Source: Perognathus longimembris pacificus (lineage: Eukaryota > Chordata > Mammalia > Rodentia > Heteromyidae). Taken from it: DNA of 64,000 nt. This document shows, piece by piece, positions 51,370 to 63,720 of the stretch (position 1 is its first letter; each line of letters opens with the position of its first letter). The notes beneath the pieces are model-generated. The model saw only the letters and a list, made by a program, of their open reading frames with translations, made no database searches and was not told the origin of the DNA. The stretch is from contig NC_063166.1 of the NCBI RefSeq assembly GCF_023159225.1, forward strand, positions 43,703,149 through 43,767,148. The letters run 5' to 3'. The position numbers and the translations under genes are program-made.

Positions 51370-51665
51370 AGTTTCATAAGTTCTTTTTTTTAAATAATTT
51401 GCTTTATTATTATAGAAGTGATGTACAGAGGGATTACCATTATATGTGTCAGGTAATAAGTACATTTTTTTTTTAACAGTCCTGGGGCTTGGACTCAGGG
51501 CCTGAGCACTGTCCCTGGCTTCTTTTTGCTAAGGCTAGCACTCTACCTCTTGAGCCACAAAGCCACTTGTGGCCTTTTCTGTTTATGTGGTACTGAGGAA
51601 TCAAACCCAGGGCTTCATGCATGCTAGGCAAGCACTCTACCATTAAGCCACATTCCCAGCTCATT
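51370..51665 (-). mobile_element. LINE 3'-end relic with inserted ID-like dimer
   Basis: Reverse LINE 3' motif (tgatgtacagagggattacc, then tcaggtaataagtacat) followed by a reverse ID-like dimer (51475-51661). Confidence 0.6.
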
Positions 51666-51914
51666 TCATAAGTTCTTGAATGAAAAATACAAATGTCCTT
51701 TCACCTACTTTTCAAGTACTGAAAAATAAGGTCATAAGAAGTTAAAACAGAAAATAAGAAATTTCAAATGTTAACATCTTTCCAAATAATAAAAATTGAA
51801 GACTGTAATTCCCCACCCCTTGTCCATAGTTAATGACCACCAGTTAATGACCACCAGTGGTATGTTGCTTCCAGCTCTCTCCACTTCCAGAGCCAGCATA
51901 TGAGACACCAAGAA

Positions 51915-52109
51915 GGACATTCCCAGAGTACCTGCCATGTGCATCCTCCCAGAAGCTCTGACACAGTAACACCTGGAATGGACACTTCCAGAGTGCCTGC
52001 CATGTTCATCCTCCCATATGATCTGACACAATCATACATGGAAGGGACACTTCCAGAGTACCTGCCATGTGCATCCTCCCAGAAGCTCTGACACAGTCAC
52101 ACATGGAAG
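51915..52109. repeat. 65-bp minisatellite, three units
   Basis: Units at 51915-51979, 51980-52044 and 52045-52109 are exactly 65 bases each: gga(c/ca)t/acttccagagt, then ctgccatgtgcatcctcccag and tctgacacag. The first and third are closest to each other. A smaller direct repeat (agttaatgaccacc twice) lies just before, at about 51828-51857. Confidence 0.95.
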
Positions 52110-52230
52110 GGGGATAATTATCTTCTGTTTGTCAGATAAGAGTCTCAGAACAGGTAACTAGTTTACCCAAAGTCACACAGCTAGGGTTGAGTGACAGAGC
52201 CAAGATCTGAATTCAATGAATTTAAGCACA
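52110..52230 (-). mobile_element. MIR SINE
   Basis: Reverse MIR core: ggataattatcttctg, then aggtaactagtttacccaaa and gtcacacagctagggttgag. It immediately follows the minisatellite. Confidence 0.7.
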
Positions 52231-52594
52231 CATTTCCTAATAAACAATAGCTTCTGTCATTAGAAGGTATTAACACAATTGTTTTTGTATTATGACTCAC
52301 TGAAGAAAAATGGTATTTATTTTCAAGGGTCAATGATATTTTGAAAAGAAAAAGAAAAATGATTGATTTAATGCATTCTGCTCTTGAGGGCTTGTTCTGA
52401 GTGACAGGTCCATATGTAAATATTCTCCTGATTCTAGTAGGAATAAAGTTTGTTGTTCCATATTGACAGTATTTTCTCCTGTGGAATTCTAAATGATGAC
52501 AGCTATGCCTGTTAGTACTCACCATCTTGTAGATCCATTTTAAAGTAAACATCAAGTAAAATTTGAAAAAACAAATTGCATATGAAGGTTGGGG

Positions 52595-53055
52595 AGGGCT
52601 GTCAAGTGTTAAGAGTGCCTGCAGAGCAAGTGCATGGCCCAAAGTTCAATCCCCAGTACTGATTAAAAAAAACTGAAAACAGGGAGGAAAAAATAAAATA
52701 AAAAGAATATGACCAAATAAATGTAATATGTTACACATGGTACTTTAAGATTTTTCCCAGGGGCTGGGAATGTGGCTTAGTGGTAGACTACTTGCCTAGC
52801 ATGCATGAAGCCCTCAGGTACCACATAAACAGAAAAGGCTGGAAGTGGCGCTGTGGTTCAATTGGGTAGAATGCTAGTCTTGAGCAAAAGAAGCTCAGGA
52901 GGGGGCTGGGATGTAGTTCAGTGGCAAAGCACTTAACTAGCAAGTGCAACAACCTGGGTTTGATCCCCAGTACCAAAAAAGAAAAAAAAAAAAAAAAGAA
53001 GAAGCAGCAGCTCAGGGACAGCACCTAGGCCCTGAGTTCAAGCCCAAGGATTGAC
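52595..53055 (+). mobile_element. ID monomer and ID-like dimer with nested ID
   Basis: An ID-like piece (52595-52665), then an ID-like dimer (about 52762-53055) interrupted by an ID monomer (52903-53000, gctgggatgtagttcagtgg with A-tail). Confidence 0.7.
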
Positions 53056-53160
53056 CAAAAAAGAAAAAAAAAGCTTTCTCCCTATCCAATGATTTTTAAA
53101 TCTCTGATAACAATAAGATTTTATAAGAACATTTGAAGGCTATAAGGAATTCCAATGAAA

Positions 53161-53300
53161 TCTCTTCTTACAGATGAGGAAACTGAAGTAAAAACCCTAA
53201 GTCACAAAGATTGGTACTATGACAATAATCTAAGCCTCTCAAGAGAATCCAAGTCCATCTACCTCAAGATTCCCCTTAGATCCCAGGGACAAATGAAATG
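53161..53300 (-). mobile_element. MIR-like fragment
   Basis: Contains ttacagatgaggaaactgaa, the standard MIR flank, in reverse. Further similarity is weak. Confidence 0.5.
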
Positions 53301-53948
53301 AGGAAAAAAAAAAAGGTGAAGACTTATTCCCACGAATATTTTAATCATTTAATACAGTGCTGGGAAAAGAGTCCACAACAAATTTGAAGGAGCACTTTGC
53401 TTTACAAGATCTTTCTAAGAGGGCTGGGGATATGGCCTAGTGGCAAGAGTGCTTGAGGACTTTAATGAGAAGTCCAGCTTGTCTGAGATCAGAATGGCTA
53501 CACCTGCCGTATTGGTGGGTGCATTTGCTTGGTAGATCTTGCTCCATCCTTTCATTCAAAGCCTGTTTTTGTCCCTTGCTGTAAGGTGGGTCTCTTGTAG
53601 ACAGCAGATGTCAACTTTTTGTTTGCAAATCCATTCTGCCAGTCTGCTCCTCTTTATCGGGGAGTTTAAGCCATTTATATTTAAAGAGATCAAGGATAAG
53701 GGAGTTTTTTCTCCTTCCATTTTCTTGTTGGGCTGTTTTTCCTCTTTTTTTTTTTTTCTTGTCTTTAGTGAGCTGGTCTTTCTGCTGGGCTTTGGCTATT
53801 GAAGTTTCTTTCTGATTCTGTCTGTGTGTCTTACGATCTCTGTTGGCTGGGATTCCCCTCTTAAAATCCGCTGTAGGGCTGGTTTTTTATTCATATACTC
53901 CTTTAGCTCCTCTGGTGTGGAAAGATCTGGTTTTCCCTTCGAATGTGA

Positions 53949-54472
53949 CCACACTCCAAGAAAAGGTGAAGCTTCAGGGAAGACTAATCCAGGAACTGAT
54001 GGACAAAGACAAGAGATATAATCTGCGCATAATTGGAATAGAAGAAGGAGCCGAATACCAGAACAGAGGGCTTAATCATGTTCTCAATAAAGTTATTGCA
54101 GAAAACTTCCCCAATCTCACAGGGGACCCCATCCAGGTAACCGAAGCCTATAGGACACCTGGCAGGCCAGACCCCAGGAAAGCCACCCCAAGGCACATAA
54201 TATTCAAGACTACAGACCTCAAGATTAAAGAGCAAATTCTGAATTCAGCCAAAGCGAAGAAGGAAACTTTTTTCAATGGGAAGAGGATACAAATAACATC
54301 CGACCTATCCACACAAACTTACCAAGCTCGAAGTGAGTGGAAGAACACCATCCAAGTACTTCAGAATAACAATTTGCAACCTCGGATCAAATACCTAGCA
54401 AAACTGGAGTTCACATTCGAAGGGAAAACCAGATCTTTCCACACCAGAGGAGCTAAAGGAGTATATGAATAA
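53949..54472 (+). pseudogene. L1 ORF1, 3' part
   Basis: Starts at [17 protein letters not shown], within the ORF1 coiled-coil/RRM boundary, and continues in frame through the RNA-binding domain to [15 protein letters not shown] two-base deletion near 54446 then shifts the frame to a stop at 54470-54472. At this spot the copy at 25375 has codons for a longer C-terminus. Confidence 0.85.
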
Positions 54473-54644
54473 AAAACCAGCCCTACAGCGGATTTTAAGA
54501 GGGGAATCCCAGCCAACAGAGATCATAAAAGACACACAGACAGAATCAGAAAGAAACTTCAATAGCCAAAGCCCAGCAGAAAGACCAGCTCACTAAAGAC
54601 AAGGAAAAAAAAAAAAAAAGAGGAAAAAACAGCCCAACAAGAAA

Positions 54645-57600
54645 ATGGAAGGAGAAAAAACTCCCTTATCCTTGATCTCTTTAAATATAAATGGCTTAAA
54701 CTCCCGATAAAGAGGAGCAGACTGGCAGAATGGATTTGCAAACAAAAAGTTGACATCTGCTGTCTACAAGAGACCCACCTTACAGCAAGGGACAAAAACA
54801 GGCTTCGAATGAAAGGATGGAGCAAGATCTACCAAGCAAATGCACCCACCAATACGGCAGGTGTAGCCATTCTGATCTCAGACAAGCTGGACTTCTCATT
54901 AAAGTCCACTCAAAAAGACAAAGAAGGACACTACATATTAATACAAGGAAAAATCCAGAATCAAGAAATCACGGTGATAAATGTATACTCACCGAACAAA
55001 AGAGGCCCTACATATGTCAAGCAAATTCTCACAGAACTACAGAATAAGATAGAACCAAACACAATCATAGTGGGTGACTTTAATACTCCTCTCTCTCCAA
55101 GAGACAGATCCAACACCCAGAGGATTAGTAAGGGAGCTGAGGACCTAAATAACACCATTTCCCAAATGGATCTAACAGACCTATATAGAACCTTCCACCC
55201 TACAGAGACCCAATACACCTTCTTTTAAGCAGCCCATGGATCATATTCCAAAATAGACCACGTCATAGCCCACACAAAGAACCTCAGCAAATACAAAAGT
55301 ATTGACGTCATCCCATGTATTAAATCTGATCAGAGTGGATTAAAGGTAACCCTCAACAACAAAGGATACCACAGAGGCTATACACAGTCTTGGAGGCTAA
55401 ACCCCACGCTGCTATCCAACACTTGGGCCACAGACCAAATTAAAGATGAAATCAACGAATTCATAAGCCACAATAACAAAGAAAACACATCACAAAGAAA
55501 CCTATGGGACACAGCTAAGGCAGTACTGATGGGCAAGATCATTGCACTCAGCACCCACATTAAAAGAATGGAAGCAGAGCAGGTGAATAACCTCACGATG
55601 AAACTAAAACAACTTGAGAAACAAGAAATGACAGAATCTAAAACGACTAGGAGGGGAGAGATCACAAAGATTAAAGAAGAGATAAATCTGATTGAAAATA
55701 GAAAGACCATTCAACAAATAAATAAGACTAAAAGCTGGTTCTTTGAGAAAATAAATAAAATTGACAGACCCCTCGCAAGACTTACAAAAAAAGAAGAGAA
55801 GAGACTCATATACATAAAATCAGGGACTCCACCGGAAAAATTACAACAAGTACACACGATATTCAAACAATCATAAGGAGCTATTTCCAAAACCTCTCCT
55901 CAGCAAAAAACAATAATTTTACAGAAATGGATCAATTCTTAGAGAAGTACAAACTGCTCAAACTGAACCAAGAAGAAATAAATCAACTAAATAAACCAAT
56001 AACTTACGGTGAGATACAGGAGTTAATCAAGAACCTCCCTACTAAGAAAAGCCCAGGCCCAGATGGATTCACCAACGAATTCTACAAAACATTTAGTGAG
56101 GAGCTAATACCAATACTCCTCAAACTCTTCCGCGAAATAGAAACAGAGGGAGAAATCCCAAACTCATTCTACGAAGCTAATATCATACTCATTCCCAAAC
56201 CAGGCAAAGTCCCAACAAAAAAAGAGAACTACAGACCAATATCACTAATGAACACAGACGCAAAGCTCCTCAATAAAATATTAGCTAACAGGATCCAGAA
56301 ACTGATCAAGAAAATCATACATCATGACAAAGTAGGCTTCATCCCTCAGTCATAAGAATGGTTCAACATCCGTAAATCAATCAACGTAATTCACCACATA
56401 AACAGATCTAAAATTAAGAATTACATTGTTATCTCAGTCAATGCCCAAAAAGCCTTTGACAAAATACAACATCCATACCTATTAAAAGCTTTGGAGAGAA
56501 CAGGAATAGATGGAACATTCCTCAAAACAATAAAAGCCATATACAACAGACCAACTGCTAATATCATATTAAATGGAGAGAAACTTAAATCATTCCCCCT
56601 AAACTCAGGAACAAGACAAGGATGCCCACTCTCCCCACTTCTGTTCAACATAGTGCTGGAATCCCTAGCCATAGCAATCAGGCAAGAGGAGGACATCAAA
56701 GGGATCCACATCGGCAAGGAAGAAATCAAGTTATCCCTATTCGCAGACGACATGATCTTATATCTGAAGGACCCAAAAAACTCAGTACCCAAACTCCTAC
56801 ACCTAATAAACCAATTTGGCAAAGTAGCAGGATACAAAATCAATCCACAAAAGTCAGCAGCTTTTCTGTACACCAACAATGTTCAAACAGAAAAGGAAAT
56901 TATGGAAACAATTCCATTTACAGTAGCTAAAAAAAGAATAAAGTACCTAGGGATCAACTTAACCAAGGACGTGACGGACCTATTCAATGAAAACTACAAA
57001 AATCTAATAAGGGAAATGAAAGAAGACACAAGGAGATGGAAAAACCTCCCATGCTCATGGGTAGGCAGAATCAATATAGTGAAAATGGCCATATTGCCCA
57101 AATTGTTATACAAATTCAATGCAATACCTATCAAAATCCCAGCCACATTCTTCACTGACATAGAGAAACCAATCCATAAATTCATATGGAACAGCAAAAA
57201 GCCTAGAATAGCCAAAGCAATTCTAGGCAAAAAAAAAAAGCAGTGCAGGAGGTTATCACAATACCAGACTTCAAGCTCTACTACAAGGCCATCATAACAA
57301 AAACAGCATGGTATTGGTATAAAAACAGATCGGAAGACCAATGGATTGGAATTGAAGACCCAGAAATAAAACCGCACTCTTACAGCCAACTGATATTCGA
57401 CAAAGGAGCTAAAGACATACAATGGAATAAACATAGCCTCTTCAACTACTGGTGCTGGGAGAACTGGGCAGCCATATGCAGAAAACTCAAAGTAGACCCA
57501 AGGCTATCACCATGCACCAAGATCAATTCAAAATGGATCAAGGACCTCAATATCAGACCTGAATCCTTGAAACTACTGAAGGACAGAATAGGAAAGACGC

Positions 57601-58475
57601 TAGAACTTATAGGCACAGGAAGGAACTTCCTGAATAGAGTCCCAGGGGCACAACAAATAGGGGAAAGACTCGACAAATGGGACTACTACAAATTAAAAAG
57701 TTTCTGCACAGCTAAGGTCATAGCCACCAAAATAGAAAGACAGCCAACCATATGGGAAAGGATCTTTACCAGCACAGCAACAGACAAAGGCCTGATATCT
57801 GTCATCTACAGAGAACTCAAAAAACTAAGCCCCTCCAAGCCCAATAAAGCAATTAGGAAATGGGCAAAAGAGCTAAAGAGAGACTTCACAAGAGAAGATA
57901 TAAAAATGGCAAAGAAACACATGAGGAAATGTTCAACATCCCTGCTAGTAAAGGAAATGCAAATAAAAACAACCCTGAGATACCACCTCACCCCAGTTAG
58001 AATGGCCTATACTCTGAACTCAGGAAACAACAAATGCTGGAGGGGCTGTGGGGAAAGAGGAACCCTTCTCCATTGTTGGTGGGAGTGCAAATTAGTACAA
58101 CCACTTTGGAAAACAGTATGGAGGTTTCTCAAAAAGCTCAATATAGACCTACCCTATGACCCAGCCATACCACTCCTAAGCATCTACCCTAAACAGCAAA
58201 ACCCAAGATATCAAAAAGACATTTGTACTTCCATGTTTATCGCGGCACAATTCACAATCGCCAAAATATGGAAACAACCCAGATGCCCCTCCACAGACGA
58301 ATGGATCCAAAAAATATGGTACTTATACACAATGGAATACTACATAGCGATTAGGAATGGTGAAATATTGTTGTTCGCAGGGAAATGGTCAGAACTTGAA
58401 CAAATAATGTTGAGCGAGACAAGCCTAGAACACAGAAAACAAAGGGGCATGATCTCCCTGATATATGACTGTTAA
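54645..58475 (+). pseudogene. L1 ORF2, nearly full length but broken
   Basis: ORF2 is the endonuclease and reverse transcriptase of LINE-1. Visible in order: start [18 protein letters not shown], a one-base loss near 54704, endonuclease with [10 protein letters not shown] and [11 protein letters not shown], and a stop at 55226-55228. RT follows from about 55927 with [15 protein letters not shown], a stop at 56353-56355, then [18 protein letters not shown] and the catalytic loop FADDMILY. A frameshift sits in an A-run at 57228-57239. The C-terminal frame 57243-58475 has the Cys-rich motif [18 protein letters not shown] and ends SLIYDC. Catalytic motifs are preserved, so the lesions are relatively recent. 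Confidence 0.9.
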
Positions 58476-58710
58476 CAAAGGGAGACGGAGAGACAGTAGA
58501 GACCAAGTCTGTTAATACTGTATATGTTCTTGATACATTGTATATTGTATATATGTCTACCTGACCTAGACAAGGGTTAGAAAAACAGGACGTAAGATAT
58601 CACAAGAAATGTACACACTGCCCTATTATGTAACTGTACCCTTTTTGCACAACACCTTGTAAAAAAATTTATGTTCAATTAATAAACAAATAAAAAAATT
58701 AGTACTAGTG

Positions 58711-58910
58711 GCTGGGAATATGGCCTAGTGGCAAGAGTGCTTGCCTCCTACACATGAAGCTCTCGGTTCGATTCCCCAGCACCACATATATGGAAAACCG
58801 CCAGAAGGGGCGCTGTGGCTCAGGTGGCAGAGTGCTAGCCTTGAGCAGGAAGAAGCCAGGGATGGTGCTCAGGCCCTGAGTCCAAGGCCCAGGACTGGCC
58901 AAAAAAAAAA
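58711..58910 (+). mobile_element. ID-like dimer SINE inserted at an L1 tail
   Basis: Forward, flanked by a 19-bp duplication (aaaaaaattagtactagtg at 58692-58710 and 58911-58929) that includes the end of the L1 A-tail. It carries the subfamily variants cctcctacacatgaagctct and agaaggggcgc, shared with the copy at 17439. Confidence 0.95.
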
Positions 58911-59102
58911 AAAAAAATTAGTACTAGTGCCAGGTGCTAGCTACCCTTCTGCTCTAGGAAGCTTTCTCTGCCTCTGCCAAGTTTGGTTAAGCACCCTCCT
59001 TTGTTCTCTACTAGCACACTGCACACTTTGGACAGTGCACTGAAGAAAGGCATGCTATTACTTGTTTCCTCCAGCAAACTGTTCCATGTCTGTCTCCATC
59101 AT

Positions 59103-59165
59103 TCTAGCCAGGCATGGTGGTGCGTGCCCATAATCCCAGAGGCAGCCTGAGACCTTGTCTCAAAG
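59103..59165 (+). mobile_element. B1 SINE, internally deleted
   Basis: Forward B1 start (gccaggcatggtggtgcgtg) joined directly to the end (cagcctgagaccttgtctca). The middle is missing. The stretch 59166-59587 shows nothing recognisable. Confidence 0.65.
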
Positions 59166-59587
59166 TAAGTTCTTTGGGCAGGTTCTCTTGACCATAAACA
59201 GGATATAATGACCTTACATATTAAGGAAATTGTATTATTATTCTTTAACAGACATAGTTCCTCCTTGCTCACCCAAACCAGAAATTATGTCTTACAGATA
59301 GACTTGGTTACCAATGTTCATTTCTCCTAATCACAGCCACCCATCTATATTTTCACGACATGCCCTCTCTTTCAATGCTTGTCCTGGACCTTTAATTATA
59401 CCTAATAAAATCATTCCTTACTTAGAAACTATACAGCTCAAGAGGCTACTTCTCATCAGTAACAGATTAATTAATAGTCTAAACTCCTTATACAGTCTTC
59501 CTTCACTAAGGCTTCTTTTCAGTCCTTGAAATGAGTTGTCAGCTGGCAACTCTGCCTTAGCCCAGCTTAGAAATTTAAAATTCAATC

Positions 59588-60038
59588 ATGGCCAGGCACA
59601 GTTACCTCACTCCTGTAATCCTAGCTACTCAGAAGTTAAAATTTGGAGGATCACAATTTGAAGCCTGCCCAGGCACAAAGGTCTGTGACTAGGACTGAAG
59701 GCATAGCTCAAGTAGTACAGGGTACACCAGCCAAATAAGCAGATCCACCAGGTTCAAGGCCCTTAGTTCAAACCCCAGTACTACCTCTTCAAAAGAAAGC
59801 CTATCAGGGGCCTGGGAGGAGGTAGCTTATACTTGTAATTCTTGCTACTCAGAAGGCTGAGATCTGAGGATTGCAGTTCCAAGCCATCCTAGGCAGGAAA
59901 GTCTGTGAGACTGTTATCTCCAGTTAAACACCATAAAAACCAGAAGTGGTGCTGTGGCTCAACTGGCAGAGCACTAACCTTGAGCAGAAAAGCTTAGGGA
60001 CAGTGCCCAAGCCCTGAGTTCAAGCCCCAAGACTGACA
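59588..60038 (+). mobile_element. Two forward B1-dID SINEs
   Basis: Diverged copy at 59588-59790 and better copy at 59815-60038, the latter ending in the purine tract described next. Confidence 0.7.
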
Positions 60039-60147
60039 AAAGGAAGGAAGGGAGGGAGGGAGGGAGGGAGGAAGGGAGGGAGGGAAGGAGGGAGGGGAGG
60101 GAGGGGAGGGAGAGAGGGGAGGGAGGGAGGGAGGGAGGGAGGAAGGA
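60039..60147. repeat. (GGGA)n polypurine tract
   Basis: About 110 bp of GGGAGG/GGAAGG units as the tail of a B1-dID. Strand bias and G-runs are like those at 42700. Confidence 0.9.
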
Positions 60148-60177
60148 GAAATCCAGCCAGCCAGCCTAGCATGGAGA

Positions 60178-60960
60178 GCAGTTAGAATAGCTCAGTAGTA
60201 GAATACTTATCTAGCATTCATGAAGCTCTAGGTTACTTGCCAGCAAAATTTTTAAAAAGCCTCTATTCAACCATGCAACAACAGGATAAAAAAAGGTTAA
60301 AATTAAAGCCAGGTGCCAGTGGTTCATGCCTATATTACTAGCTACTCAGGAGGCTGAGATCTGAGAATCCTGGTTCGAAGCCAGCTCAGGCAGGAAAGTT
60401 TCCATGAGACTCTTATCTCTAATCACTCAAACTGTAGTGGCACTGTGGATCAAAGTGGTAGAGCACTAGCCCTGAGCAAAAGAGTTCAGGAACAGTGACT
60501 AGGCTCAGAGTTCAAAACCCCTCAACCAATCAAAAACCAAAAAAGTTGAAACTAAGGGCTAAGAATGTAGCTCAGTGGTAAAGAACTTGCCTAACATGGG
60601 TTCATGTCCATAATCCCAGCCACACTGGAGGCAAAGATCAGGAAGACTGAGGTCTTAGGTTAGTCTAGGTAGCTTGAGGCGTAACTAAAAAATAACTACA
60701 GCAAAGAAGGGGCGAGCATGTGGTTCAGGTGGTAGTGTGCCTACTTAGCCAGTGCAAGACCATGAATTCAAATTCTAGTATCACCAAGAAATAAAAATAA
60801 AGCCAACAAAACAGAACAAAACAAAAACTTCATATATGGCTGGACACAGTGACTGGCACCTGTAATTCCAGCAGTCAGGAAGCTGGAAAGGAGAATCACA
60901 AGTTCAAGGCCAGCCTGGGTTACAACAGTAAGACACTGCTTCAGAAACAAAAAAGGTAAA
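60178..60960 (+). mobile_element. ID, B1-dID and B1 cluster
   Basis: ID-like 60181-60245, B1-dID 60305-60525, ID-like pieces 60550-60600 and 60715-60785, and B1 60838-60955. All are in forward orientation. Confidence 0.65.
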
Positions 60961-61079
60961 ATTCAGGATGCCTGTCCTTTATTATCTTTACTCAAACATG
61001 ATTGTGCAGGCCTGTAATTCTAGCCTTCAAGTTGAGGACAAGAGGATGAAGAATTCAAGGCCAGTCAGAGCAATGCATT

Positions 61080-61160
61080 ATCATTAGCTGTGTAAACTTG
61101 GGCAGTCAAGTAAACCATTTGTCCTGCAACTTCTGAACAGATGGCATTGAGACCAGACCA
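61080..61160 (+). mobile_element. MIR fragment
   Basis: Forward MIR core: attagctgtgtaaacttggg, then cagtcaagtaaacc. It is old and short. Confidence 0.6.
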
Positions 61161-62340
61161 CTTCTATTAAGCTTTTAGGACTACTATCATTTATTACTTC
61201 TTAATCACATAACATTCTAGAAATAAAACTCCATATGACAGCAGCAGTGATTTAAAACGGTAACATGAAAACTTGATGTGGAAATTATTAGTACAGTAAA
61301 AGCAACTCCTAAAGTACTCATTAATGATAAATGTGATTTCCATTGTTTCCAAAGTATGCTACTGTTTGAAGTGTATTACAAACATTTACTATCTGAAAGA
61401 TAAAGCAACCTGCTAAAGCATCAGGATCTGGGTCCAGCCAGAGCTCCTTCCTGACCACAACACACTGCCACCTCCCTGTTTCTGGAGCAGCTTCCTGTCA
61501 TCCTTCTCTGGCTCAACATAAAGAGACTCAACAGGTAAAAAGCAGGCATGCTGTCTCTTCATTCTCTCTGTTTTTTCCTCTTCCTGCTGTTTTCTTGCAG
61601 AGCTTTGATTCAATGTCCATGCCTATGTTGGATGCATTGTGGTACACAGCATCATGATAATAAGGACAGGAGTTCCAACCTAATCACAGGTCTCACTTGT
61701 TAAATAAAAAAATGAGATATCACCACCATAAACATGACAGTTTTATTTGGCTTTGAATGATGCAAAATAAATCATATATCTTATGCCACCTGAAAGCTAA
61801 ATGTGACAAGAGCCACATGGGAACTCTCTAACTGAACTGACTTGGGACTTAGATCAATGCAAAGCCTTCCCATTGGTTATCTGGAGGCCCCAGCAAGGTG
61901 GAGTCTTTTATCTGCTCCCCATCTCACAGAGGGCACCTTCTCCCCCACTTTAGTGAGTCAAAGAAGAGAGAAGCTATTAACCAGCTACAAGGTCTGATGA
62001 TTCTAAATAAATGTTTATGCACACCTGTTCAAAACTACAAACTCTCAGAAATGTCAAGCAGTACCTGCAGAGCTGAAAGACAAATCCAATTTTGAGCCCT
62101 AGCTAAGCTGTTAAACCTGTGCTCAAAACACTTATCTGTGAAATAGTAAAATTACTACATAATAAATCTCCTAGCAGAATCCTCAATATAAGTAACAGGG
62201 GCAATACAAAACAGTTCCCATTCCCATGGTTGTTCAAAGCCCTACCTTTAGAATTAATTATTCAGCAATCCACATCACATTGAAACATTAAAATTATCCT
62301 TACTCACTCTCCTTACTCTCATAGACTGAGTAGCTATGAA
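61161..62340. other. SINE-free intronic block
   Basis: About 1.2 kb without any recognisable young repeat, unusual for this window. It contains no exon I can recognise. An open minus-strand frame at 61413-61613 (FLPVESLYVEPEKDDRK) is not flanked by convincing splice sites. It may simply be a repeat-poor stretch or a conserved regulatory region of the first DYNC1LI1 introns. Confidence 0.4.
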
Positions 62341-62346
62341 TTATAA

Positions 62347-62580
62347 ATAATTTAGAAGCTGTGGCTCACACCTGTAATCCTAGCTACTCAGGAGGCTGAG
62401 ATATGACGATCACAGTTCAAAGCCAGCCTGGGCAGGAAACTCCATGAGATTCTTATGGCCAATTAATCACAGAGAAGCAGAAGTGGCACTGTGGCTCAAG
62501 TGGTAGAGCACTAGCCTTGAGCTGAAGAGCTGAGGGACCAGCTCCCAGACCCAGAGATCAAGCCCCATGACTGACCAAAA
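62347..62580 (+). mobile_element. B1-dID-type SINE
   Basis: Forward, well preserved (gctgtggctcacacctgtaa to caagccccatgactgacc). Confidence 0.8.
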
Positions 62581-63239
62581 AATTAAAAAAAAAAATTAGA
62601 TTAAGCCAACAAACATTTGCTGTGGCTTATAAATGATAATTCCAATTGTCAGTTTCTATGCTCCAAGAGGTCAAAGTCCTAGTAGAACCATGGTTCTTTA
62701 GTAAGTAACAATTATGGCATTATGGCATATATCCTATAATTAAATTATTTAAATGACTACTTAATTCTTTAAATAGTCTTTAACTTTTATAATTAAGATT
62801 TACTAACTAGGCAAAAAAATAGTGTTGGAAATTGTACCAAACAAATACTTCCCATATATTAATGGCAGAAATGTAAAATGGTATAACTTTCCTAGAAAAC
62901 TAACCATATATGCAAAATACATAAAAGACATAGTATTTTTTCAATTTTTGAATTTATTTGATTTATATTTCTGGCATGACTGAGGTGTGAACATTTGAGC
63001 CATGCCCTAAGGCCCTGAAAGACATGCTCAATTCCATTTCTAGGAATTTATTCCAAAGATAATATGGGGTAAGTGGGAAATAAGGTATGACAATAATAAC
63101 CTGTTTATCAATCATTTAAAATTCCAGTATACCAATACATACTATTCAGTCAATAGAAGTGATAAAATTATAAAGATCTGTGTGGAGGAAAAAAAAAGTC
63201 ATGCTACATGAAATGTACCATAATACGTTAAAAACAACA

Positions 63240-63720
63240 ACAACCTGTAATCCTACCTACTCGGGAGGCTGAGATCTGAGGATCTCAATTCAAAGCCATC
63301 CCAGGCAGGAAAGTCTGTAAGATTCTTATATCCAGTTAAACCACCAAAAAAGCCAGAATGAAGCTGTGGCTCAAGCCACAAATGCTCAAGGGCAGTGCCC
63401 AGGCACTAAGTTCAAGCTCTAGGGCTAACTCACTCTTCCCCTCCCGCCATTACAAAACATAATTTATAATCTGTTATAGTATAAAAGGATGCCAGGAGCC
63501 AGTAGTTCACCCCTGTCATCCTAGCTCTTCAGGAGGCTGAGATCTGAGGATTACAGTTCGAAGCCAGCCTGGGCAGAAAAGTTTGTGAGACTTTTATCTC
63601 TAATAAACTACTCAGAAAAGCCAGAAGTGGTGCTGTGGATTAAGTGGTAGAGCACTAGCCTTGAGCAAAAGAGCTCTGGGATAGCACCCAGACCCTGGGT
63701 TCAAGCCCCATGACTGACAA
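63240..63720 (+). mobile_element. Two forward B1-dID SINEs
   Basis: Copies at about 63240-63425 (internal deletion in the ID part) and 63490-63718. The last 280 bases of the window (63721-64000) show nothing recognisable. Confidence 0.75.

Larger units (their letters stand above)
53421..58688 (+). mobile_element. L1 with inverted 5' duplication and SINE cap
   Basis: Reading left to right: the first 35 bases of an ID-like dimer (53421-53455), an inverted L1 segment (53457-53948) and a forward L1 from mid-ORF1 (53949) to the A-tail near 58688. The inverted part is the reverse complement of 54411-54907 of the same element, so that region is present twice in opposite directions. Junctions share only 1-3 bases (TGA at 53946-53948). 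I could not find a target duplication. The forward part carries ORF1 C-terminus, endonuclease, RT and Cys-rich regions, all with lesions. It is antisense to DYNC1LI1 and lies in its 5' part. Confidence 0.85.

Noticed and set aside
61413..61613. 66-residue minus-strand frame (FLPVESLYVEPEKDDRK) as a possible exon
   Set aside because: No clear acceptor/donor pair in phase and no known match; it does not resemble the missing N-terminal part of DYNC1LI1.
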